A stretch of DNA of 64,000 nt from NCBI GenBank assembly GCA_002412425.1, contig DHVB01000062.1, positions 1-64,000 of the forward strand, in the 5' to 3' direction. The translations under genes and the position numbers were made by a program. A model generated the notes under the pieces. That model saw only the letters and a list, made by a program, of their open reading frames with translations, made no database searches and was not told the DNA's origin. The DNA is from Bacteroidales bacterium UBA5219 (lineage in GTDB: Bacteria > Bacteroidota > Bacteroidia > Bacteroidales > ML635J-15). Shown one piece after another: positions 45,635 through 58,507 of the stretch (positions within the stretch are counted from its first letter, which is position 1; each line of letters begins with the position of its first letter).

Positions 45635-47575
45635 CTACAAAATCACCCTCCCCTGCATATTAGATAAATCTTTTAAAATGCCTTTTATTTTTTTAAAATC
45701 TTCTAATGTGCTTTGGAGTTCTTCGTCATTTTTGCTTTCCGTAAGTAATTTTATTTTATTTTTCACATTAGTTTCGAACTCTTTAGCAATTTTTAATTTA
45801 TATTTTATAAAAACATCTTCTAATATTTCTTGCAATCGCTTTTCTTCTTTAAGAATTGGCGAGCCTCTTTTTTCCCATATTGGACTAAGTTCATATTTTG
45901 ACGAACATAAATTTACAGAAACCTGACTAATTTCAGGGTCTAAATTATGAGTAAATAATTCTATTTTTATAGGTTCATCATTGTTTATCAATTCTTCAGC
46001 AAAAAGAAATATTTTTTTATTTATTACATTTTTAAATTCCAATCCTTCGCTTCTAAGCTCGTTTATAATAAATTGAGCAACACTTATTTCTAATTCTGTT
46101 TCGGTTGCACCATCTTTTATGTCTATGATATTATTGCCATATAACAACAATAATCTAATAATTTCTTTTTCTTGTGATTCGAAATAAATACCCTCAAACG
46201 AATCGGGTAAACTAGGTGTAAGCTTTACTGGTTGAGAATATCTATATTCTTGTTTTTTAATGCTTTCGATTTTTGATCTTCTAATCTTTAAAACTTCGGC
46301 ATACAAAACACTTTGGTCAACATCTAAAATCTTGCTACACTCTTGAATATAAATAGATTGCTTAATGTTGTCGTTGATAATTGCAATAGACCTAACAATA
46401 TCTGTAATTAAAGAAGCTCGTTTTATTGGGTCATTTTTAGCCTCATCAAACAGTAAATTTGCCTTAAATGAAATAAAATCTGTTTCATTTTTTTCGATAT
46501 ATTCAATAGTTTTAGAGCTTCCATGTTTTTTAGCGTAAGAATCGGGATCTTCTCCTTCTGGGAAAAGTACAATTCTAACATTTAAACCTTGCTCTAAAAT
46601 CATATCTATGGCTCTTAGGGAGGCTTTTATTCCTGCTAGGTCTCCGTCATAAAGAATGGTAATATCATCTGCAAACCTATGTATTTGTCGTATTTGGTCT
46701 TCGGTTAATGAGGTTCCTGATGAAGAAACAACATTTTTTATTCCAGTCATAAACAAGGATATAACATCCATATAACCTTCTACCAAATAGCATTTTTTAT
46801 TTTGCTTAATTATTTCATTTTTTGCATGAAATAAACCATATACAACTTTACTTTTATTATAAACTAAAGATTCTGGTGAATTTAGATATTTTGCTGTTTT
46901 TTTATCATTGCTCAAAGTTCTTGCACCAAAGCCTACTACTTGTCCTGCGATACTTAAAATTGGGAACATTACCCTTGCTGCAAACCTATCGAAATAGTAA
47001 TTTTCTTTAAAAAAGCTTAGTCCTGTTGACTCTAAAAATTCTTTTTTATATCCGTTTTTTAAAGCCCATTCTGTAAAGGCATTTTTTTGCTCAAGACTAT
47101 AACCCAATCTAAATTCTTTTATAACTTGCTCATTAAAACCTCTTTCTTTAAAATAACTTAAACCTATTGATATTCCCTCATCTGAATTAAATAATGTGTT
47201 TTCAAAATATTTACAAGCAGCTTCGTTTACAATATTCATACTTTCTCTTTCTGTATTGGCACGAATATCTTCTTCGGTCAATTCTTTTTCTTCTATATGA
47301 ATATTGTATTTTTTTGCTAAATATCTTAAAGCTTCGGGATAAGAAAGTTGTTCGTGAGCCATAATAAAACTTACGGCATTACCTGCCTTTCCACAGCCAA
47401 AACATTTAAAAATTCCTTTTGATGGACTTACTGTAAACGATGGAGTTTTTTCATTATGAAAAGGACACAAACCTAAATAATTTGCTCCTCTTCTTTTTAA
47501 AGATACAAATTCTTGAATAAGGCTTGTAATCTCAGCTGCATCAATAATTTTCTGAACGGTTACTTGATCAATCAT
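45635..47575 (-). CDS. dnaG: DNA primase
   Basis: This enzyme makes RNA primers for replication. The N-terminal zinc-binding domain has YLGLCPFHNEKTPSF and FKCFGCGKAGN. The RNA polymerase core follows with RVMFPILSIAGQVVGFGAR and a TOPRIM fold (YLVEGYMDVISL, ILYDGDLAGIKA). The C-terminal part, which binds the helicase, is divergent. The 646-aa length is normal. It is the last gene of the minus-strand run. Confidence 0.96.
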   Translation of the reverse strand: MIDQVTVQKIIDAAEITSLIQEFVSLKRRGANYLGLCPFHNEKTPSFTVSPSKGIFKCFGCGKAGNAVSFIMAHEQLSYPEALRYLAKKYNIHIEEKELTEEDIRANTERESMNIVNEAACKYFENTLFNSDEGISIGLSYFKERGFNEQVIKEFRLGYSLEQKNAFTEWALKNGYKKEFLESTGLSFFKENYYFDRFAARVMFPILSIAGQVVGFGARTLSNDKKTAKYLNSPESLVYNKSKVVYGLFHAKNEIIKQNKKCYLVEGYMDVISLFMTGIKNVVSSSGTSLTEDQIRQIHRFADDITILYDGDLAGIKASLRAIDMILEQGLNVRIVLFPEGEDPDSYAKKHGSSKTIEYIEKNETDFISFKANLLFDEAKNDPIKRASLITDIVRSIAIINDNIKQSIYIQECSKILDVDQSVLYAEVLKIRRSKIESIKKQEYRYSQPVKLTPSLPDSFEGIYFESQEKEIIRLLLLYGNNIIDIKDGATETELEISVAQFIINELRSEGLEFKNVINKKIFLFAEELINNDEPIKIELFTHNLDPEISQVSVNLCSSKYELSPIWEKRGSPILKEEKRLQEILEDVFIKYKLKIAKEFETNVKNKIKLLTESKNDEELQSTLEDFKKIKGILKDLSNMQGRVIL

Positions 47576-47638
47576 GTTTGGTTTTTATTTTTCTCTAAAT
47601 TAGAAATTATTAATAAGATAACAAACCTATAACTTTTG

Positions 47639-48163
47639 TTATTGTAAATAGTTATTCACAATAATGTACCCTGTAGATGCTACATTGCTTTTATTGCCAG
47701 CTCTGTCTTTTATGTAAAATTTATACATTATTGTGTCGTTTTCAAAAGGAAAGGTTTCGTTTAAATCTTTAACAAACATTTCGCCTTGCAAAGCTTCGTC
47801 TTGAATGTTTCTTTTAAACTTAGGCACAAAGTACTCTAATGGTACTTGCATATTAATCAAAACTTCTTGCTTATTTTCAATTTTATATTTTTGTAAAAAG
47901 ATTGTGTTTTGTCTGGGGCTAGTTGTATCATAACCTATATCGCCATCTCCATCAACAAAATAAAAATGTAATGTGCCATTTAATACACGATTTTGCAAAA
48001 TATCAAAAGTATCTTTAACTATAAAATCAATAAATTCAATATTTGGTTCTTTGGGAAATGTTTGTGGTTTAAAACATGATGAGAATGAGAATAAAAGTAA
48101 AAACAAAATAATAGCAATACCATCATTCTTTCTTTTTCTTCTTATCTCAACTAAATATTTCAT
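47639..48163 (-). CDS. Lipoprotein of unknown function
   Basis: This 174-aa protein has a hydrophobic signal ending LFSFSSC, a lipobox. The N-terminus has a longer than usual basic stretch (VEIRRKRKNDG). The mature part contains YFVDGDGDIGYDT and ends with an Ig-like segment, YKFYIKDRAGNKSN. Such proteins are widespread in Bacteroidota without known function. It lies upstream of dnaG on the same strand. Confidence 0.75.
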   Translation of the reverse strand: MKYLVEIRRKRKNDGIAIILFLLLFSFSSCFKPQTFPKEPNIEFIDFIVKDTFDILQNRVLNGTLHFYFVDGDGDIGYDTTSPRQNTIFLQKYKIENKQEVLINMQVPLEYFVPKFKRNIQDEALQGEMFVKDLNETFPFENDTIMYKFYIKDRAGNKSNVASTGYIIVNNYLQ

Positions 48164-48231
48164 TACCTATAAAATCTAATAAGCAAAGATAACATAAAAT
48201 TTATTGTAAAGCAGACTTAATAATATAAAAA

Positions 48232-48262
48232 TTGGGGAAAACTAAAATTTAATTTTCCCCAA
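48232..48262 (-). terminator. Terminator of the ribosomal/rpoBC operon
   Basis: TTGGGGAAAA and TTTTCCCCAA form a 10-bp stem with an 11-nt loop. On the minus strand it is followed by TTTTTATATT. It lies 36 nt after the DUF3467 gene. Confidence 0.85.
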
Positions 48263-48297
48263 GATCACTCTAAGTTTAATTATTTAATATCACTTAC

Positions 48298-48615
48298 TTA
48301 TGCTTGAGCTGTTGGTCCTCCAAAATTCATTGGAATAGGTGTTCCTGGTTTATTGTTACTAATTTTTATTTCGCCATTAATGCTTTCAAATTTAACAACA
48401 TTTTCTTGCAAAGCCCCTAATAATCTTTTTGCGTGTTCTGGAGTAAGAATTATTCTAGATTGTACTTTAGCCTTAGGCATTCCTGGCATAATTCTAACAA
48501 AATCCAGCACAAACTCCGATGAAGAGTGTGTTATTACTGCAAGATTAGAATAAACACCTTGTCCAACCTCTTCGCTTAGTTCAATATTTATTTGATTTTG
48601 CTTTTTTTCGTCCAT
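48298..48615 (-). CDS. DUF3467 domain protein
   Basis: This 105-aa protein has the DUF3467 core: GVYSNLAVITHSSSEFVLDF followed by ILTPEHAKRLLGALQENV. It follows rpoC by 5 nt, its fixed place in Bacteroidota. The function is unknown, but co-transcription with RNA polymerase and the cytoplasmic character suggest a link to gene expression. Confidence 0.9.
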   Translation of the reverse strand: MDEKKQNQINIELSEEVGQGVYSNLAVITHSSSEFVLDFVRIMPGMPKAKVQSRIILTPEHAKRLLGALQENVVKFESINGEIKISNNKPGTPIPMNFGGPTAQA

Positions 48616-48620
48616 AATTT

Positions 48621-51600
48621 TTAAATTTCAGTTTCTTCAAATTTTTCTTCTTCAATACTTATTTCATCTTGATTTAAGTATTGTTCTGCAATCATCTTAG
48701 ATGTAACTCTAATATTTTCAAATTCTTTTTGTCCGGTTCCTCCAGGAATTTTATGTCCAACAATAACGTTTTCTTTCAATCCTTCAAGTTCGTCAACTTT
48801 TGCACGTATTGCTGCTTCGTTTAGAACTTTAGTTGTTTCTTGGAAAGAAGCTGCTGACATAAAGCTATTTGTTTGAAGAGCTGCTCTAGTAATTCCTTGT
48901 AACACTTGACTAGAAGTAGCTGGCAAAGCATCTCTAACTTCAACTAGTTTCATGTCTTTACGTTTTAATATTGAGTTTTCATCTCTCAACCTACGATAAG
49001 AAATCATTTGTCCTTTAGAGAAATTTGTAGAGTCTCCTGGGTCAACAACAATTTTCTTATCGAAAATAGCGTCATTTTCTTCTCTAAACTCCCATTTGTC
49101 AACTAGTTGTTTTTCAAGGAATTGAGTATCACCAGGTTCAACAACTTCAACTTTTCTCATCATTTGGCGTACAATCACTTCAAAGTGTTTGTCATTAATT
49201 TTCACACCTTGTAAACGATATACGTCTTGGATTTCATTCACTAAATATTCTTGAACTTCGGTAGGACCTTTAATTGCTAAAATATCGCTAGGAGTAATTG
49301 CTCCATCGATAAGTGGTGTACCAGCTTTAACATAGTCGTTTGGTTGAACTAAAATTTGTTTTGAAAGAGGTACTAAATACTTATTAACCTTACCGTCTTT
49401 TGCGGTAATTTCAATTTCTCTATTTCCTCTTTTAATTTTACCAAAAGATACTTCCCCGTCAATTTCTGAAACTACAGCAGGATTAGATGGATTTCTAGCC
49501 TCAAACAACTCTGTTACTCTAGGCAAACCACCGGTAATATCTCCACCTTTTCCGACAATTCTAGGCATTTTAATCAAGATATCTCCAGATTCAACTTTTT
49601 CGTTTTCTTCAATTTGCAAACGAGCACCTACAGGTAAATTATAAGTTGCTAATACTTCGTTATTTTTATCAACAATTTTGGCAACTGGAATTTTAGTTTT
49701 ATCCTTAGTTTCGATTATAATTTTTTCTGTTAAACCAGTTTGAATTATCAATTCATCTTTATAGTTGACACCTTCGATAACGTCTTCAAACACTAGTTTT
49801 CCCGAAACTTCACTAACAATAACGATATTATATAAGTCCCAATCACAGATTCTATCTCCCTTTTTAAAACTATTACCTTGCTTAAAGTACAATTTAGAAC
49901 CATAAGGTATAGGTTTGTTTACTAAAGGTATTTTTGTATTTGGGTCTAAAATTTTCATTTCAGCCATACGAGTTACTACAATATCAACAAGAGAACCATC
50001 TTTTTCTTTATGTTCAACTGTTCTTAACTCATCAATTTCTAGGATACCGTCATATTTTGCGTCTATAAATGATTCTCCCGCAATTTTACCAGCAACCCCT
50101 CCCATGTGGAATGTACGTAGAGTTAACTGAGTACCAGGCTCTCCGATAGATTGTGCTGCAATAACTCCTACAGCTTCTCCTTTTTGAACCATTCTGCGAG
50201 TTGCCAAATTACGTCCATAACATTTTGCACAAACTCCTTTTCGAGATTCACAAGTTAATACCGAACGAATTTCAACTTTTTCAATTGGAGATTCGTCAAT
50301 AATTTTTGCAATTCTTTCAGTAATTTCTTCACCTGCAGCAACTATTAATTCTTCAGTTTGTGGATGGTAAATATCATGAACACTAGTACGACCTAAGATA
50401 CGTTCATAAAGAGATTCAATTACTTCTTCATCATTTTTCTTTAGTTCAACAGCTACCAATCCTCTTAATGTTCCACAATCTTCTTCGGTAATAATAACGT
50501 CTTGTGCAACGTCAACTAATCTTCTTGTTAAATATCCCGCATCGGCAGTTTTTAAAGCTGTATCTGCAAGACCTTTACGAGCACCGTGAGTAGAAACGAA
50601 ATATTCAATAATTGACAAACCTTCTTTAAAGTTTGCTAAAATTGGGTTTTCAATAATTTCGCTAGTTGCAACACCTGATTTTTGTGGTTTTGCCATAAGT
50701 CCCCTCATTCCGCACAATTGGCTAATTTGCTCTTTAGAACCTCTAGCTCCAGAGTCAAGCATCATATAAACTGCATTAAAGCCTTGGTCATCAGTAGAAA
50801 GCTTTTTCATAACATCGATAGATAACCTAGCGTTTATATTAGTCCATACGTCAATTACTTGATTGTAGCGTTCAGTATCGGTAATAAAACCATTTTCATA
50901 GTTAAACATGATTTCATCAACCTCAGCATATCCTTCTTGAATTAATTCTTGTTTTGTTTCAGGAATAATAACGTCATTCAAATTAAACGACAATCCACCT
51001 TTAAACGCATGAGAATATCCTAAGTCTTTTATATCATCTAGGAATCTTGAAGTTACGTCTGTTCCAAACCTTCCTACAAGGTTTCCAATAATATCGCGTA
51101 ATGATTTTTTTGTAAGAATTTCATTAATATATCCGTATTCTTTAGGAACGATTTGGTTAAATAATACTCTACCTGTAGTAGTTTCTATCATTCTTGTAAC
51201 CGCTTCTCCTTTTTCGTTTACATCGTCAACTCTTACTTTTATATTAGCATGAAGATCTAATTGTCCTTCGTTATTAGCGATAATAACTTCTTCAGGAGAA
51301 TAATATGTATATCCTTCTCCTTTTACTCCTTTTCTACCTTTAGTTAGATAATACAAACCTAAAACCATGTCTTGAGAAGGAACAGTAATAGGAGCTCCAT
51401 TAGCTGGATTTAGAATATTATGAGAAGCCAACATTAAAACTTGTGCTTCAAGAATAGCTGCGTTACCGAGTGGTAAATGCACTGCCATTTGGTCACCGTC
51501 GAAGTCAGCATTAAATGCTGTACAAACTAATGGGTGCAATTGAATTGCTTTTCCTTCGATAAGTTTTGGTTGAAATGCCTGAATACCTAAGCGGTGCAAA

Positions 51601-52919
51601 GTAGGAGCACGGTTTAACAAAACTGGATGACCTTTTAAAACGTTTTCAAGTATATCCCAAATAACTGGATCTTTTCTTTCAACAATTTTTTTAGCAGATT
51701 TAACAGTTTTTACTATTCCGCGTTCAGTTAACTTACGAATAATAAAAGGTTTGTATAATTCTGCTGCCATTTCTTTAGGTAATCCACATTCGTGCATTTT
51801 TAAATCTGGACCAACAACAATTACCGAACGAGCAGAAAAGTCAACGCGTTTACCTAATAAGTTTTGACGGAAACGACCTTGTTTTCCTTTTAAGCTATCA
51901 CTAAGAGATTTTAAAGGTCTATTTGCTTTAGTTTTTACAGCATTTGATTTTCTTGAGTTATCAAAAAGAGAATCTACTGCTTCTTGTAACATACGTTTTT
52001 CGTTACGTAATATTACTTCTGGAGCTTTAATTTCGATTAAACGTTTAAGCCTATTATTTCTGATAATAACTCTACGATACAAATCATTTAGGTCGGAAGT
52101 TGCAAAACGTCCACCATCTAGTGGTACTAATGGTCTTAACTCTGGTGGAATAACTGGGATAACATTGATTATCATCCACTCAGGTTTATTTCTATCAGCA
52201 GAAAGTCTAAATGCTTCTACAACATTCAAACGTTTTAGCGCCTCGCTTTTTCTTTGTTGTGAAGTTTCATTACTTGCTTTATCTCTCAAAGAATATGACA
52301 ATTGATCTAAATCAATTCTTTTAAGCAAATCTTGGATAGCTTCAGCACCCATTTTTGCGATAAATTTATTTGGGTCTGTATCTTCTAAAAGTTGATTTTC
52401 GCGTGGCAGGCTATCTAAAATTTCCAAATATTCATCTTCTGTTAAAAAGTCTAATTCTTGAATACCATCAATAGCTTTTACTCCTGGCTGCACAACGATA
52501 TAACGTTCGTAATAAATTACAGAATCGAGTTTTTTACTTGGTAGTCCGAGCAAATAACCTATTTTGTTTGGCAAAGTCTTAAAGTACCAAATATGCGCTA
52601 CTGGAACTTCAAGTTTAATATGTCCAATTCTTTCGCGTCTTACTTTTTTCTCGGTAACTTCAACACCACATCTATCACAAACTATTCCTTTGTATCTAAT
52701 TCTTTTGTATTTACCGCAATGACATTCATAATCTTTTACTGGACCAAATATTCTTTCGCAAAACAAACCATCTCTTTCTGGTTTATAAGTACGATAGTTT
52801 ACAGTTTCTGGTTTAGTTACTTCGCCACTAGACATCTCCTGAATTTCTTCAGAAGAAGCAAGACTAATAGTAATTTTTGAAAATTTTGTTTTTATTTTTT
52901 TATCTTTTCTAAAAGCCAT
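48621..52919 (-). CDS. rpoC: RNA polymerase subunit beta'
   Basis: This catalytic subunit has 1,432 aa. The N-terminal zinc site is [20 protein letters not shown]. The magnesium-binding motif is [12 protein letters not shown]. Bridge and trigger elements are present, followed by the second zinc site ([16 protein letters not shown]). It is 26 nt after rpoB. No unusual insertion or break is seen. Confidence 0.99.
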   Translation of the reverse strand: MAFRKDKKIKTKFSKITISLASSEEIQEMSSGEVTKPETVNYRTYKPERDGLFCERIFGPVKDYECHCGKYKRIRYKGIVCDRCGVEVTEKKVRRERIGHIKLEVPVAHIWYFKTLPNKIGYLLGLPSKKLDSVIYYERYIVVQPGVKAIDGIQELDFLTEDEYLEILDSLPRENQLLEDTDPNKFIAKMGAEAIQDLLKRIDLDQLSYSLRDKASNETSQQRKSEALKRLNVVEAFRLSADRNKPEWMIINVIPVIPPELRPLVPLDGGRFATSDLNDLYRRVIIRNNRLKRLIEIKAPEVILRNEKRMLQEAVDSLFDNSRKSNAVKTKANRPLKSLSDSLKGKQGRFRQNLLGKRVDFSARSVIVVGPDLKMHECGLPKEMAAELYKPFIIRKLTERGIVKTVKSAKKIVERKDPVIWDILENVLKGHPVLLNRAPTLHRLGIQAFQPKLIEGKAIQLHPLVCTAFNADFDGDQMAVHLPLGNAAILEAQVLMLASHNILNPANGAPITVPSQDMVLGLYYLTKGRKGVKGEGYTYYSPEEVIIANNEGQLDLHANIKVRVDDVNEKGEAVTRMIETTTGRVLFNQIVPKEYGYINEILTKKSLRDIIGNLVGRFGTDVTSRFLDDIKDLGYSHAFKGGLSFNLNDVIIPETKQELIQEGYAEVDEIMFNYENGFITDTERYNQVIDVWTNINARLSIDVMKKLSTDDQGFNAVYMMLDSGARGSKEQISQLCGMRGLMAKPQKSGVATSEIIENPILANFKEGLSIIEYFVSTHGARKGLADTALKTADAGYLTRRLVDVAQDVIITEEDCGTLRGLVAVELKKNDEEVIESLYERILGRTSVHDIYHPQTEELIVAAGEEITERIAKIIDESPIEKVEIRSVLTCESRKGVCAKCYGRNLATRRMVQKGEAVGVIAAQSIGEPGTQLTLRTFHMGGVAGKIAGESFIDAKYDGILEIDELRTVEHKEKDGSLVDIVVTRMAEMKILDPNTKIPLVNKPIPYGSKLYFKQGNSFKKGDRICDWDLYNIVIVSEVSGKLVFEDVIEGVNYKDELIIQTGLTEKIIIETKDKTKIPVAKIVDKNNEVLATYNLPVGARLQIEENEKVESGDILIKMPRIVGKGGDITGGLPRVTELFEARNPSNPAVVSEIDGEVSFGKIKRGNREIEITAKDGKVNKYLVPLSKQILVQPNDYVKAGTPLIDGAITPSDILAIKGPTEVQEYLVNEIQDVYRLQGVKINDKHFEVIVRQMMRKVEVVEPGDTQFLEKQLVDKWEFREENDAIFDKKIVVDPGDSTNFSKGQMISYRRLRDENSILKRKDMKLVEVRDALPATSSQVLQGITRAALQTNSFMSAASFQETTKVLNEAAIRAKVDELEGLKENVIVGHKIPGGTGQKEFENIRVTSKMIAEQYLNQDEISIEEEKFEETEI

Positions 52920-52945
52920 ATTTTTATCAGCTATTAAATTATTTT

Positions 52946-55900
52946 TTAATCAAGATCTACTCTCAAACACAAACCTCTTAACTCATGTACCAACACATTT
53001 AGAGATTCTGGGATTCCTGGTTCTGGCATTTGTTCGCCTTTAACTATTGCTTCATAAGTTTTTGCACGACCAACCACATCATCAGACTTAACAGTTAGAA
53101 TTTCTTGAAGTATATTAGCAGCACCAAATGCTTCGAGTGCCCAAACCTCCATTTCTCCAAAACGTTGACCTCCAAATTGTGCTTTACCACCAAGAGGTTG
53201 TTGTGTAATTAATGAATAAGGACCAATAGAACGCGCGTGCATTTTATCTTCAACCATGTGTCTTAATTTTAACATATAAATTACTCCAACCGTTGCTGGC
53301 TGGTCAAATCTATCGCCTGTTCCACCGTCATACAAATAAGTGCTTCCGTACTCTGGTAAACCAGCTTTTTTAGTATATTCATTAATTTGGTCTATATTAG
53401 CACCATCAAAAATTGGAGTTGAAAATCTACAACCCAAAACACTACCTGCCCAACCTAAAATTGTTTCATAAATTTGTCCTAAGTTCATACGAGAAGGCAC
53501 GCCCAAAGGATTCAAAACAATATCAACAGGTGTACCATCTTCTAAGAAAGGCATATCTTCTTGACGTACAATTTTTGCCAAGATACCTTTATTACCATGA
53601 CGACCAGCAAATTTATCACCAACTTTAACAACCCATTTACTTGCAATATAAACTTTTGCCAATTGAATTATTCCAGCAGGAAGTTCGTCTCCAATAGTAA
53701 TTTCGAGTTTTTTACGACGATTATCACCATCTATTTTCTTTTGTTCAACCATATAATTAAACAAAAGTTTTGAAATAGTTTCGTTTCTATTTTTGTCGGT
53801 TGTCCAACGTCCAGGACTTACATTAATAAAATCTAATTCTGCTAATAATTTTTGAGTAAATTTTGTTCCTTTTGGAATTAAATCATTGTTAAAATTATCT
53901 TTAACACCTTGTGATGTTTTTCCATTCACAAGAGTGAAAAGTTTTTCAATCAATATACTTTTTAGAGCAGCAGATTCTTCTGCATGTTTTTTATCAAGAT
54001 TTTCAACTAAAATTTTATCTTGATTTCTAAGTTTACGATCTTTAATTGTTTTTGAGAACAATTTTTTATCAATCACAACTCCACTAGTTGATGGCGAAGC
54101 TTTTAATGAAGCATCTTTTACATCACCAGCTTTTTCACCAAAAATAGCTCTCAAAAGTTTTTCTTCTGGAGAAGGATCAGATTCTCCTTTTGGAGTAATT
54201 TTACCTATAATTACATCTCCAGGTTTCACATATGCACCTACCCTAATAATTCCATTCTCATCTAAATCTTTAGTTGCAGTTTCGCTTACATTAGGAATAT
54301 CTGAAGTTAATTCTTCTAGTCCTCGTTTTGTTTCGCGTACTTCTAATTGATAATCTGCAATATGGATAGATGTAAAATAATCTTCTTTAACTATATTTTC
54401 ATTTAATACAATAGCGTCTTCAAAGTTGTAACCTTTCCAAGGCATAAAAGCAACTTTAAGATTACGTCCCAAAGCTAATTCTCCTTTTTCTGTTCCATAA
54501 CCTTCGGTTAATAAATCGCCTTTTTTAACTTTATCGCCTTTTTTAACAAGTGGACGTAGGTTTACACAAGTATTTTGGTTAGTTTTTTGAAATTTTGGAA
54601 TATTATAAGTAACAAAATTATCTGTAAAACTTATAAATTCTTCTTCTTCGGTTCTATCGTACTTAACTATAATTTTTTCTGCGTCCACATATTCAACCAC
54701 ACCGTTATTTTCAGCAGTAATTAAAATTCGTGAATCGCGAGCAACCATTTCTTCTATACCTGTTCCTACAATTGGAGCTTCTGCTCTTAACAAAGGCACA
54801 GCTTGACGCATCATGTTAGATCCCATTAAAGCACGGTTAGCATCGTCATGCTCTAAAAATGGAATTAAAGAAGCTGCTATTGACGCTATTTGATTTGGTG
54901 CAACGTCCATTAACTCAATTTGTTGAGGATCTGTTACTACAAAATCACCTTCATCTCTTGATTTTACTCTTGATGACAAGAAGTTTCCGTCATCATCAAT
55001 CAGAGCATTAGCTTGAGCAATAACTTTTTCTTCTTCTTCTGCACTTAAATAAACTATATCATCGAAATATACTTTTCCATCAACAACTTTTCGATAAGGA
55101 GTTTCAATAAATCCGAGTTTATTTATTTTTGCATAAACACAAAGTGAAGAAATCAAACCAATATTTGGACCTTCTGGAGTTTCGATAGGACACAAACGTC
55201 CATAGTGAGTATAGTGAACGTCTCTAACCTCAAAACCGGCTCTTTCGCGAGAAAGTCCACCTGGACCTAATGCTGAAAGTCGTCTTTTATGAGTAATTTC
55301 TGCTAATGGATTTATTTGATCCATAAATTGAGACAATTGATTTGTCCCAAAAAATGAATTTATTACAGACGATAATGTTTTTGAGTTGATAAGATCAATT
55401 GGATGGAAAATCTCATTGTCTCTAACATTCATTCTTTCGCGAATAGTACGAGCCATACGAGCTAAACCAACACCAAATTGATTGGCTAATTGTTCTCCAA
55501 CTGTTCTTACTCTACGGTTACTTAAGTGGTCGATATCATCAACATCTGCCTTTGAGTTTACTAACTCAATTAAATATTTTATTATTTCAATTATATCTTC
55601 TTTAGTAAGAATGCGGATTTCGTCAGGAATATTCAAGTTTAATTTCTTGTTCATTCTAAAACGACCAACATCTCCTAAGTCGTAACGTTTGTCGGAAAAG
55701 AATAATTTATCAATAACATCACGTGCAGTAGCTTCGTCTGGTGGTTCGCTACTACGTAACTGACGATAAATACTTACAACAGCTTCTTTTTCCGAGTTAC
55801 ATGGGTCTTTTTGTAAAGTGTTGTAAATTATTGCATAATCAGAAACTTTTTGATTTTCTTTATGTAAAAGAATAGTTTTAGTTCCTGATTCTAAAATCAA

Positions 55901-56746
55901 ATCTATATGCTGTGGTTCTAGGACTATTTCTCTATCAATAACAACTTCGTTACGTTCTATTGATACTACTTCAGCTGTATCTTCATCAACGAAATCTTCT
56001 ATCCACGTTTTTAAAACTCTTGCTACTAATCTTCGACCGACAACTCTTTTAAGAGCAGTTTTAGACACTTTTATTTCATCGGCTAAGTCAAAAATTTCTA
56101 AAATATCTTTATCACTTTCAAAACCGATAGCTCGAAGTAAAGTTGTAACAGGTAATTTCTTTTTTCTATCAATATATGCGTACATTACACTATTGATATC
56201 TGTTGCAAACTCAATCCAAGAACCTTTAAATGGGATAATACGAGCTGAATATAATTTAGTTCCATTAGTATGAATAGATTGACTAAAGAATACGCCTGGC
56301 GACCTATGTAGTTGCGAAACGATTACTCTTTCTGCTCCATTTATCACAAAAGTTCCACTTGGTGTCATGTATGGCACTGCACCTAGCCAAACATCTTGAA
56401 CCGAAGTTTCAAAATCTTCATGTTCTGTATCAGTACAATACAGTTTTAGCTTTGCTTTTAAAGGCACGCTATAAGTTAATCCACGTTCAACACATTCTTG
56501 TATGCTGTATCGTGGTGCATCTAAAGTATAATCTAAAAATTCTAATACAAAATTATTTCTAGTATCGTTTATTGGAAAATTATCCATAAACACTTGATAC
56601 AAACCTTCAGATTTTCTTTGTTCTGCGGTGGAGTTTAGTTGAAAAAACTCCTCAAATGACTTTATTTGTATTTCTAAAAAATCAGGATACTCTAACTGAT
56701 TTTTTGTTGTAGAAAAATTAATTCTTTGTTTCTTATTACTAATCAT
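52946..56746 (-). CDS. rpoB: RNA polymerase subunit beta
   Basis: This 1,266-aa subunit contains the rifampicin-pocket region ([30 protein letters not shown]) and the conserved [16 protein letters not shown] segment, here [13 protein letters not shown]. The C-terminal part has [14 protein letters not shown] and [20 protein letters not shown]. The key resistance-associated positions carry the usual sensitive residues as far as can be seen (QFMDQ, THKRR). It is separated from rplL by 95 nt that contain a perfect hairpin. Confidence 0.99.
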   Translation of the reverse strand: MISNKKQRINFSTTKNQLEYPDFLEIQIKSFEEFFQLNSTAEQRKSEGLYQVFMDNFPINDTRNNFVLEFLDYTLDAPRYSIQECVERGLTYSVPLKAKLKLYCTDTEHEDFETSVQDVWLGAVPYMTPSGTFVINGAERVIVSQLHRSPGVFFSQSIHTNGTKLYSARIIPFKGSWIEFATDINSVMYAYIDRKKKLPVTTLLRAIGFESDKDILEIFDLADEIKVSKTALKRVVGRRLVARVLKTWIEDFVDEDTAEVVSIERNEVVIDREIVLEPQHIDLILESGTKTILLHKENQKVSDYAIIYNTLQKDPCNSEKEAVVSIYRQLRSSEPPDEATARDVIDKLFFSDKRYDLGDVGRFRMNKKLNLNIPDEIRILTKEDIIEIIKYLIELVNSKADVDDIDHLSNRRVRTVGEQLANQFGVGLARMARTIRERMNVRDNEIFHPIDLINSKTLSSVINSFFGTNQLSQFMDQINPLAEITHKRRLSALGPGGLSRERAGFEVRDVHYTHYGRLCPIETPEGPNIGLISSLCVYAKINKLGFIETPYRKVVDGKVYFDDIVYLSAEEEEKVIAQANALIDDDGNFLSSRVKSRDEGDFVVTDPQQIELMDVAPNQIASIAASLIPFLEHDDANRALMGSNMMRQAVPLLRAEAPIVGTGIEEMVARDSRILITAENNGVVEYVDAEKIIVKYDRTEEEEFISFTDNFVTYNIPKFQKTNQNTCVNLRPLVKKGDKVKKGDLLTEGYGTEKGELALGRNLKVAFMPWKGYNFEDAIVLNENIVKEDYFTSIHIADYQLEVRETKRGLEELTSDIPNVSETATKDLDENGIIRVGAYVKPGDVIIGKITPKGESDPSPEEKLLRAIFGEKAGDVKDASLKASPSTSGVVIDKKLFSKTIKDRKLRNQDKILVENLDKKHAEESAALKSILIEKLFTLVNGKTSQGVKDNFNNDLIPKGTKFTQKLLAELDFINVSPGRWTTDKNRNETISKLLFNYMVEQKKIDGDNRRKKLEITIGDELPAGIIQLAKVYIASKWVVKVGDKFAGRHGNKGILAKIVRQEDMPFLEDGTPVDIVLNPLGVPSRMNLGQIYETILGWAGSVLGCRFSTPIFDGANIDQINEYTKKAGLPEYGSTYLYDGGTGDRFDQPATVGVIYMLKLRHMVEDKMHARSIGPYSLITQQPLGGKAQFGGQRFGEMEVWALEAFGAANILQEILTVKSDDVVGRAKTYEAIVKGEQMPEPGIPESLNVLVHELRGLCLRVDLD

Positions 56747-56788
56747 TGTTTTTTATTATTTAAAAGAACCTAAACATTAACAACGAAA

Positions 56789-56816
56789 GGTTTAAAGCCC
56801 TTTTGGGCTTTAAACC
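56789..56816 (-). promoter_or_regulatory. Hairpin between rplL and rpoB
   Basis: GGTTTAAAGCCC and GGGCTTTAAACC form a perfect 12-bp stem with a TTTT loop, 25 nt after rplL. There is no T run after it, so it looks more like an attenuator or RNA-processing site than a full terminator. Confidence 0.6.
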
Positions 56817-56841
56817 TATAATTTAATACAACAAAAGTTGT

Positions 56842-57222
56842 TTATTTAAGTTCGACTTCTGCACCAGCCTCTTCTAATTGAGTTTTAAGTGCATTTGCCT
56901 CGTCTTTTGGAACTCCTTCTTTAATTGGTTTTGGAGCTTCATCAACAAGGGCTTTAGCTTCTTTAAGACCTAGTCCTGTTAATTCTTTTACTAATTTAAC
57001 AATTTGTAATTTTTGAGCGCCTGCGCTTTTCAAAATAACGTCAAACTCTGTTTTTTCAGCTTCAGCAACTTCACCAGCGCCACCTGCAACTGGTCCTGCT
57101 ACTGCAACTGCTGCAGCTGCTGGCTCAATACCATATTCTTCTTTTAGGATGTTTGCTAATTCATTTACATCCTTAACAGTAAGGTTAACTAATTCTTCTG
57201 CTAACTTCTTAAGATCTGCCAT
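56842..57222 (-). CDS. rplL: Ribosomal protein bL12
   Basis: This is the flexible stalk protein that recruits translation GTPases. The 126 aa have an N-terminal dimerisation helix, an Ala/Gly-rich hinge, and the C-terminal domain with [17 protein letters not shown] text ([20 protein letters not shown]). Length and order after rplJ are standard. Confidence 0.98.
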   Translation of the reverse strand: MADLKKLAEELVNLTVKDVNELANILKEEYGIEPAAAAVAVAGPVAGGAGEVAEAEKTEFDVILKSAGAQKLQIVKLVKELTGLGLKEAKALVDEAPKPIKEGVPKDEANALKTQLEEAGAEVELK

Positions 57223-57258
57223 TTTAATTTGTTTTTAATTTGTTTTAAACTAAATTTT

Positions 57259-57777
57259 CTATTCTCTTTCTGATAAGGTTTTTACTAAACCTCCTAATAA
57301 ATTTTTACCTGATTCAAGTTGTCCAAGAACTGTTTTTATTGGTGATTGTAACAATAAAATAATATCTCCAATAAGTTCTTCTTTAGATTTAAGACTTGCT
57401 AAAGCGCTTAACTGGTCTGCACCAATATAAAACGATTCTTCAGCATAAGCTCCTTTGAAAAGCGGTTTATCACTTTTTTTATTAAGTTCTTGAATTAATT
57501 TACCAGGAACATTTGCAACATTAGTAAACATTACTGTAGTGTTTTCTTTTAAAACACCATATAGTTCCTGAAAATCACGACCGCTTCGTTCTAAAGCTTG
57601 CTTAAAAAAAGTATTCTTAACAACAATCAGTTCTATGCCTTTTTCGAAACATTTTTTTCTTAATTCAAAAGTATCTGCCGCATTTAACCCCGAAATATCT
57701 GTTAGATAAAAGTGGTTATATTCGTTGATAGTATCTTTCAAACTTTCGATAAGTGCATTTTTATCTTCTCGTTTCAT
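57259..57777 (-). CDS. rplJ: Ribosomal protein uL10
   Basis: This protein is the base of the L12 stalk. It starts MKREDKNALIESL at ATG 57777; an in-frame TTG at 57786 is less likely. Motifs include YLTDISGLNAADTFELRKK and VVKNTFFKQAL. Only 20 nt separate it from rplA, leaving no space for the long L10-binding leader known in E. coli. Confidence 0.96.
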   Translation of the reverse strand: MKREDKNALIESLKDTINEYNHFYLTDISGLNAADTFELRKKCFEKGIELIVVKNTFFKQALERSGRDFQELYGVLKENTTVMFTNVANVPGKLIQELNKKSDKPLFKGAYAEESFYIGADQLSALASLKSKEELIGDIILLLQSPIKTVLGQLESGKNLLGGLVKTLSERE

Positions 57778-57797
57778 AACTGGCAATTTGTTAATTA

Positions 57798-58490
57798 CTA
57801 ATTAATTGACTTAAGATTGATTTCAATACCTGGACTCATTGTGCTAGACAAGTAGATACTTCTTACATAAGTTCCTTTTGCTGCTGTTGGTTTAAGTTTT
57901 ATAATTGTCTGAATTATTTCAGTTGCGTTATCAACTATTTTTTCAGGACTAAATGAAACTTTACCAATACCTGCATGGATTATACCGTATTTATCCACTT
58001 TAAAATCAATCTTTCCTTTTTTCACATCTTCAACTGCTTTGCCGATCTCCATAGTTACTGTACCAGCTTTTGGGTTTGGCATTAAACCTCTAGGGCCTAA
58101 GATTCTACCTAGTTTTCCTAGTTTTGCCATTACCTGAGGCATAGTAATTATAATATCGATATCTGTCCAGCCTCCTGAAAGTTGTTCAATATAATTATCT
58201 AATCCAACATAATCAGCACCAGCATCTTTTGCTTCTTGCTCTTTATCTGGAGTACATAATACCAAAACTCGAACTTCTTTACCAGTTCCGTGAGGTAATG
58301 TTGTAATTCCTCTAACCATTTGATTGGCTTTACGAGGGTCAACACCTAAACGAACATCAATATCAACAGAAGCATCAAACTTTGTAAAAGTAATCTCTTT
58401 TACAAGTTTTGCAGCCTCTTGAAGATCGTACTTCTTTCCTTTTTCAAGTTTAGCTAAAGCGTTTTTTCTATTTTTGCTAATTTTTGCCAT
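57798..58490 (-). CDS. rplA: Ribosomal protein uL1
   Basis: This 230-aa protein of the L1 stalk has the signature [20 protein letters not shown] followed by [13 protein letters not shown]. The N-terminus [19 protein letters not shown] is typical. It follows rplK by 17 nt. In many bacteria L1 represses its own operon. Confidence 0.98.
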   Translation of the reverse strand: MAKISKNRKNALAKLEKGKKYDLQEAAKLVKEITFTKFDASVDIDVRLGVDPRKANQMVRGITTLPHGTGKEVRVLVLCTPDKEQEAKDAGADYVGLDNYIEQLSGGWTDIDIIITMPQVMAKLGKLGRILGPRGLMPNPKAGTVTMEIGKAVEDVKKGKIDFKVDKYGIIHAGIGKVSFSPEKIVDNATEIIQTIIKLKPTAAKGTYVRSIYLSSTMSPGIEINLKSIN

Positions 58491-58507
58491 TTCAAAAAGT
58501 ACTTTAA

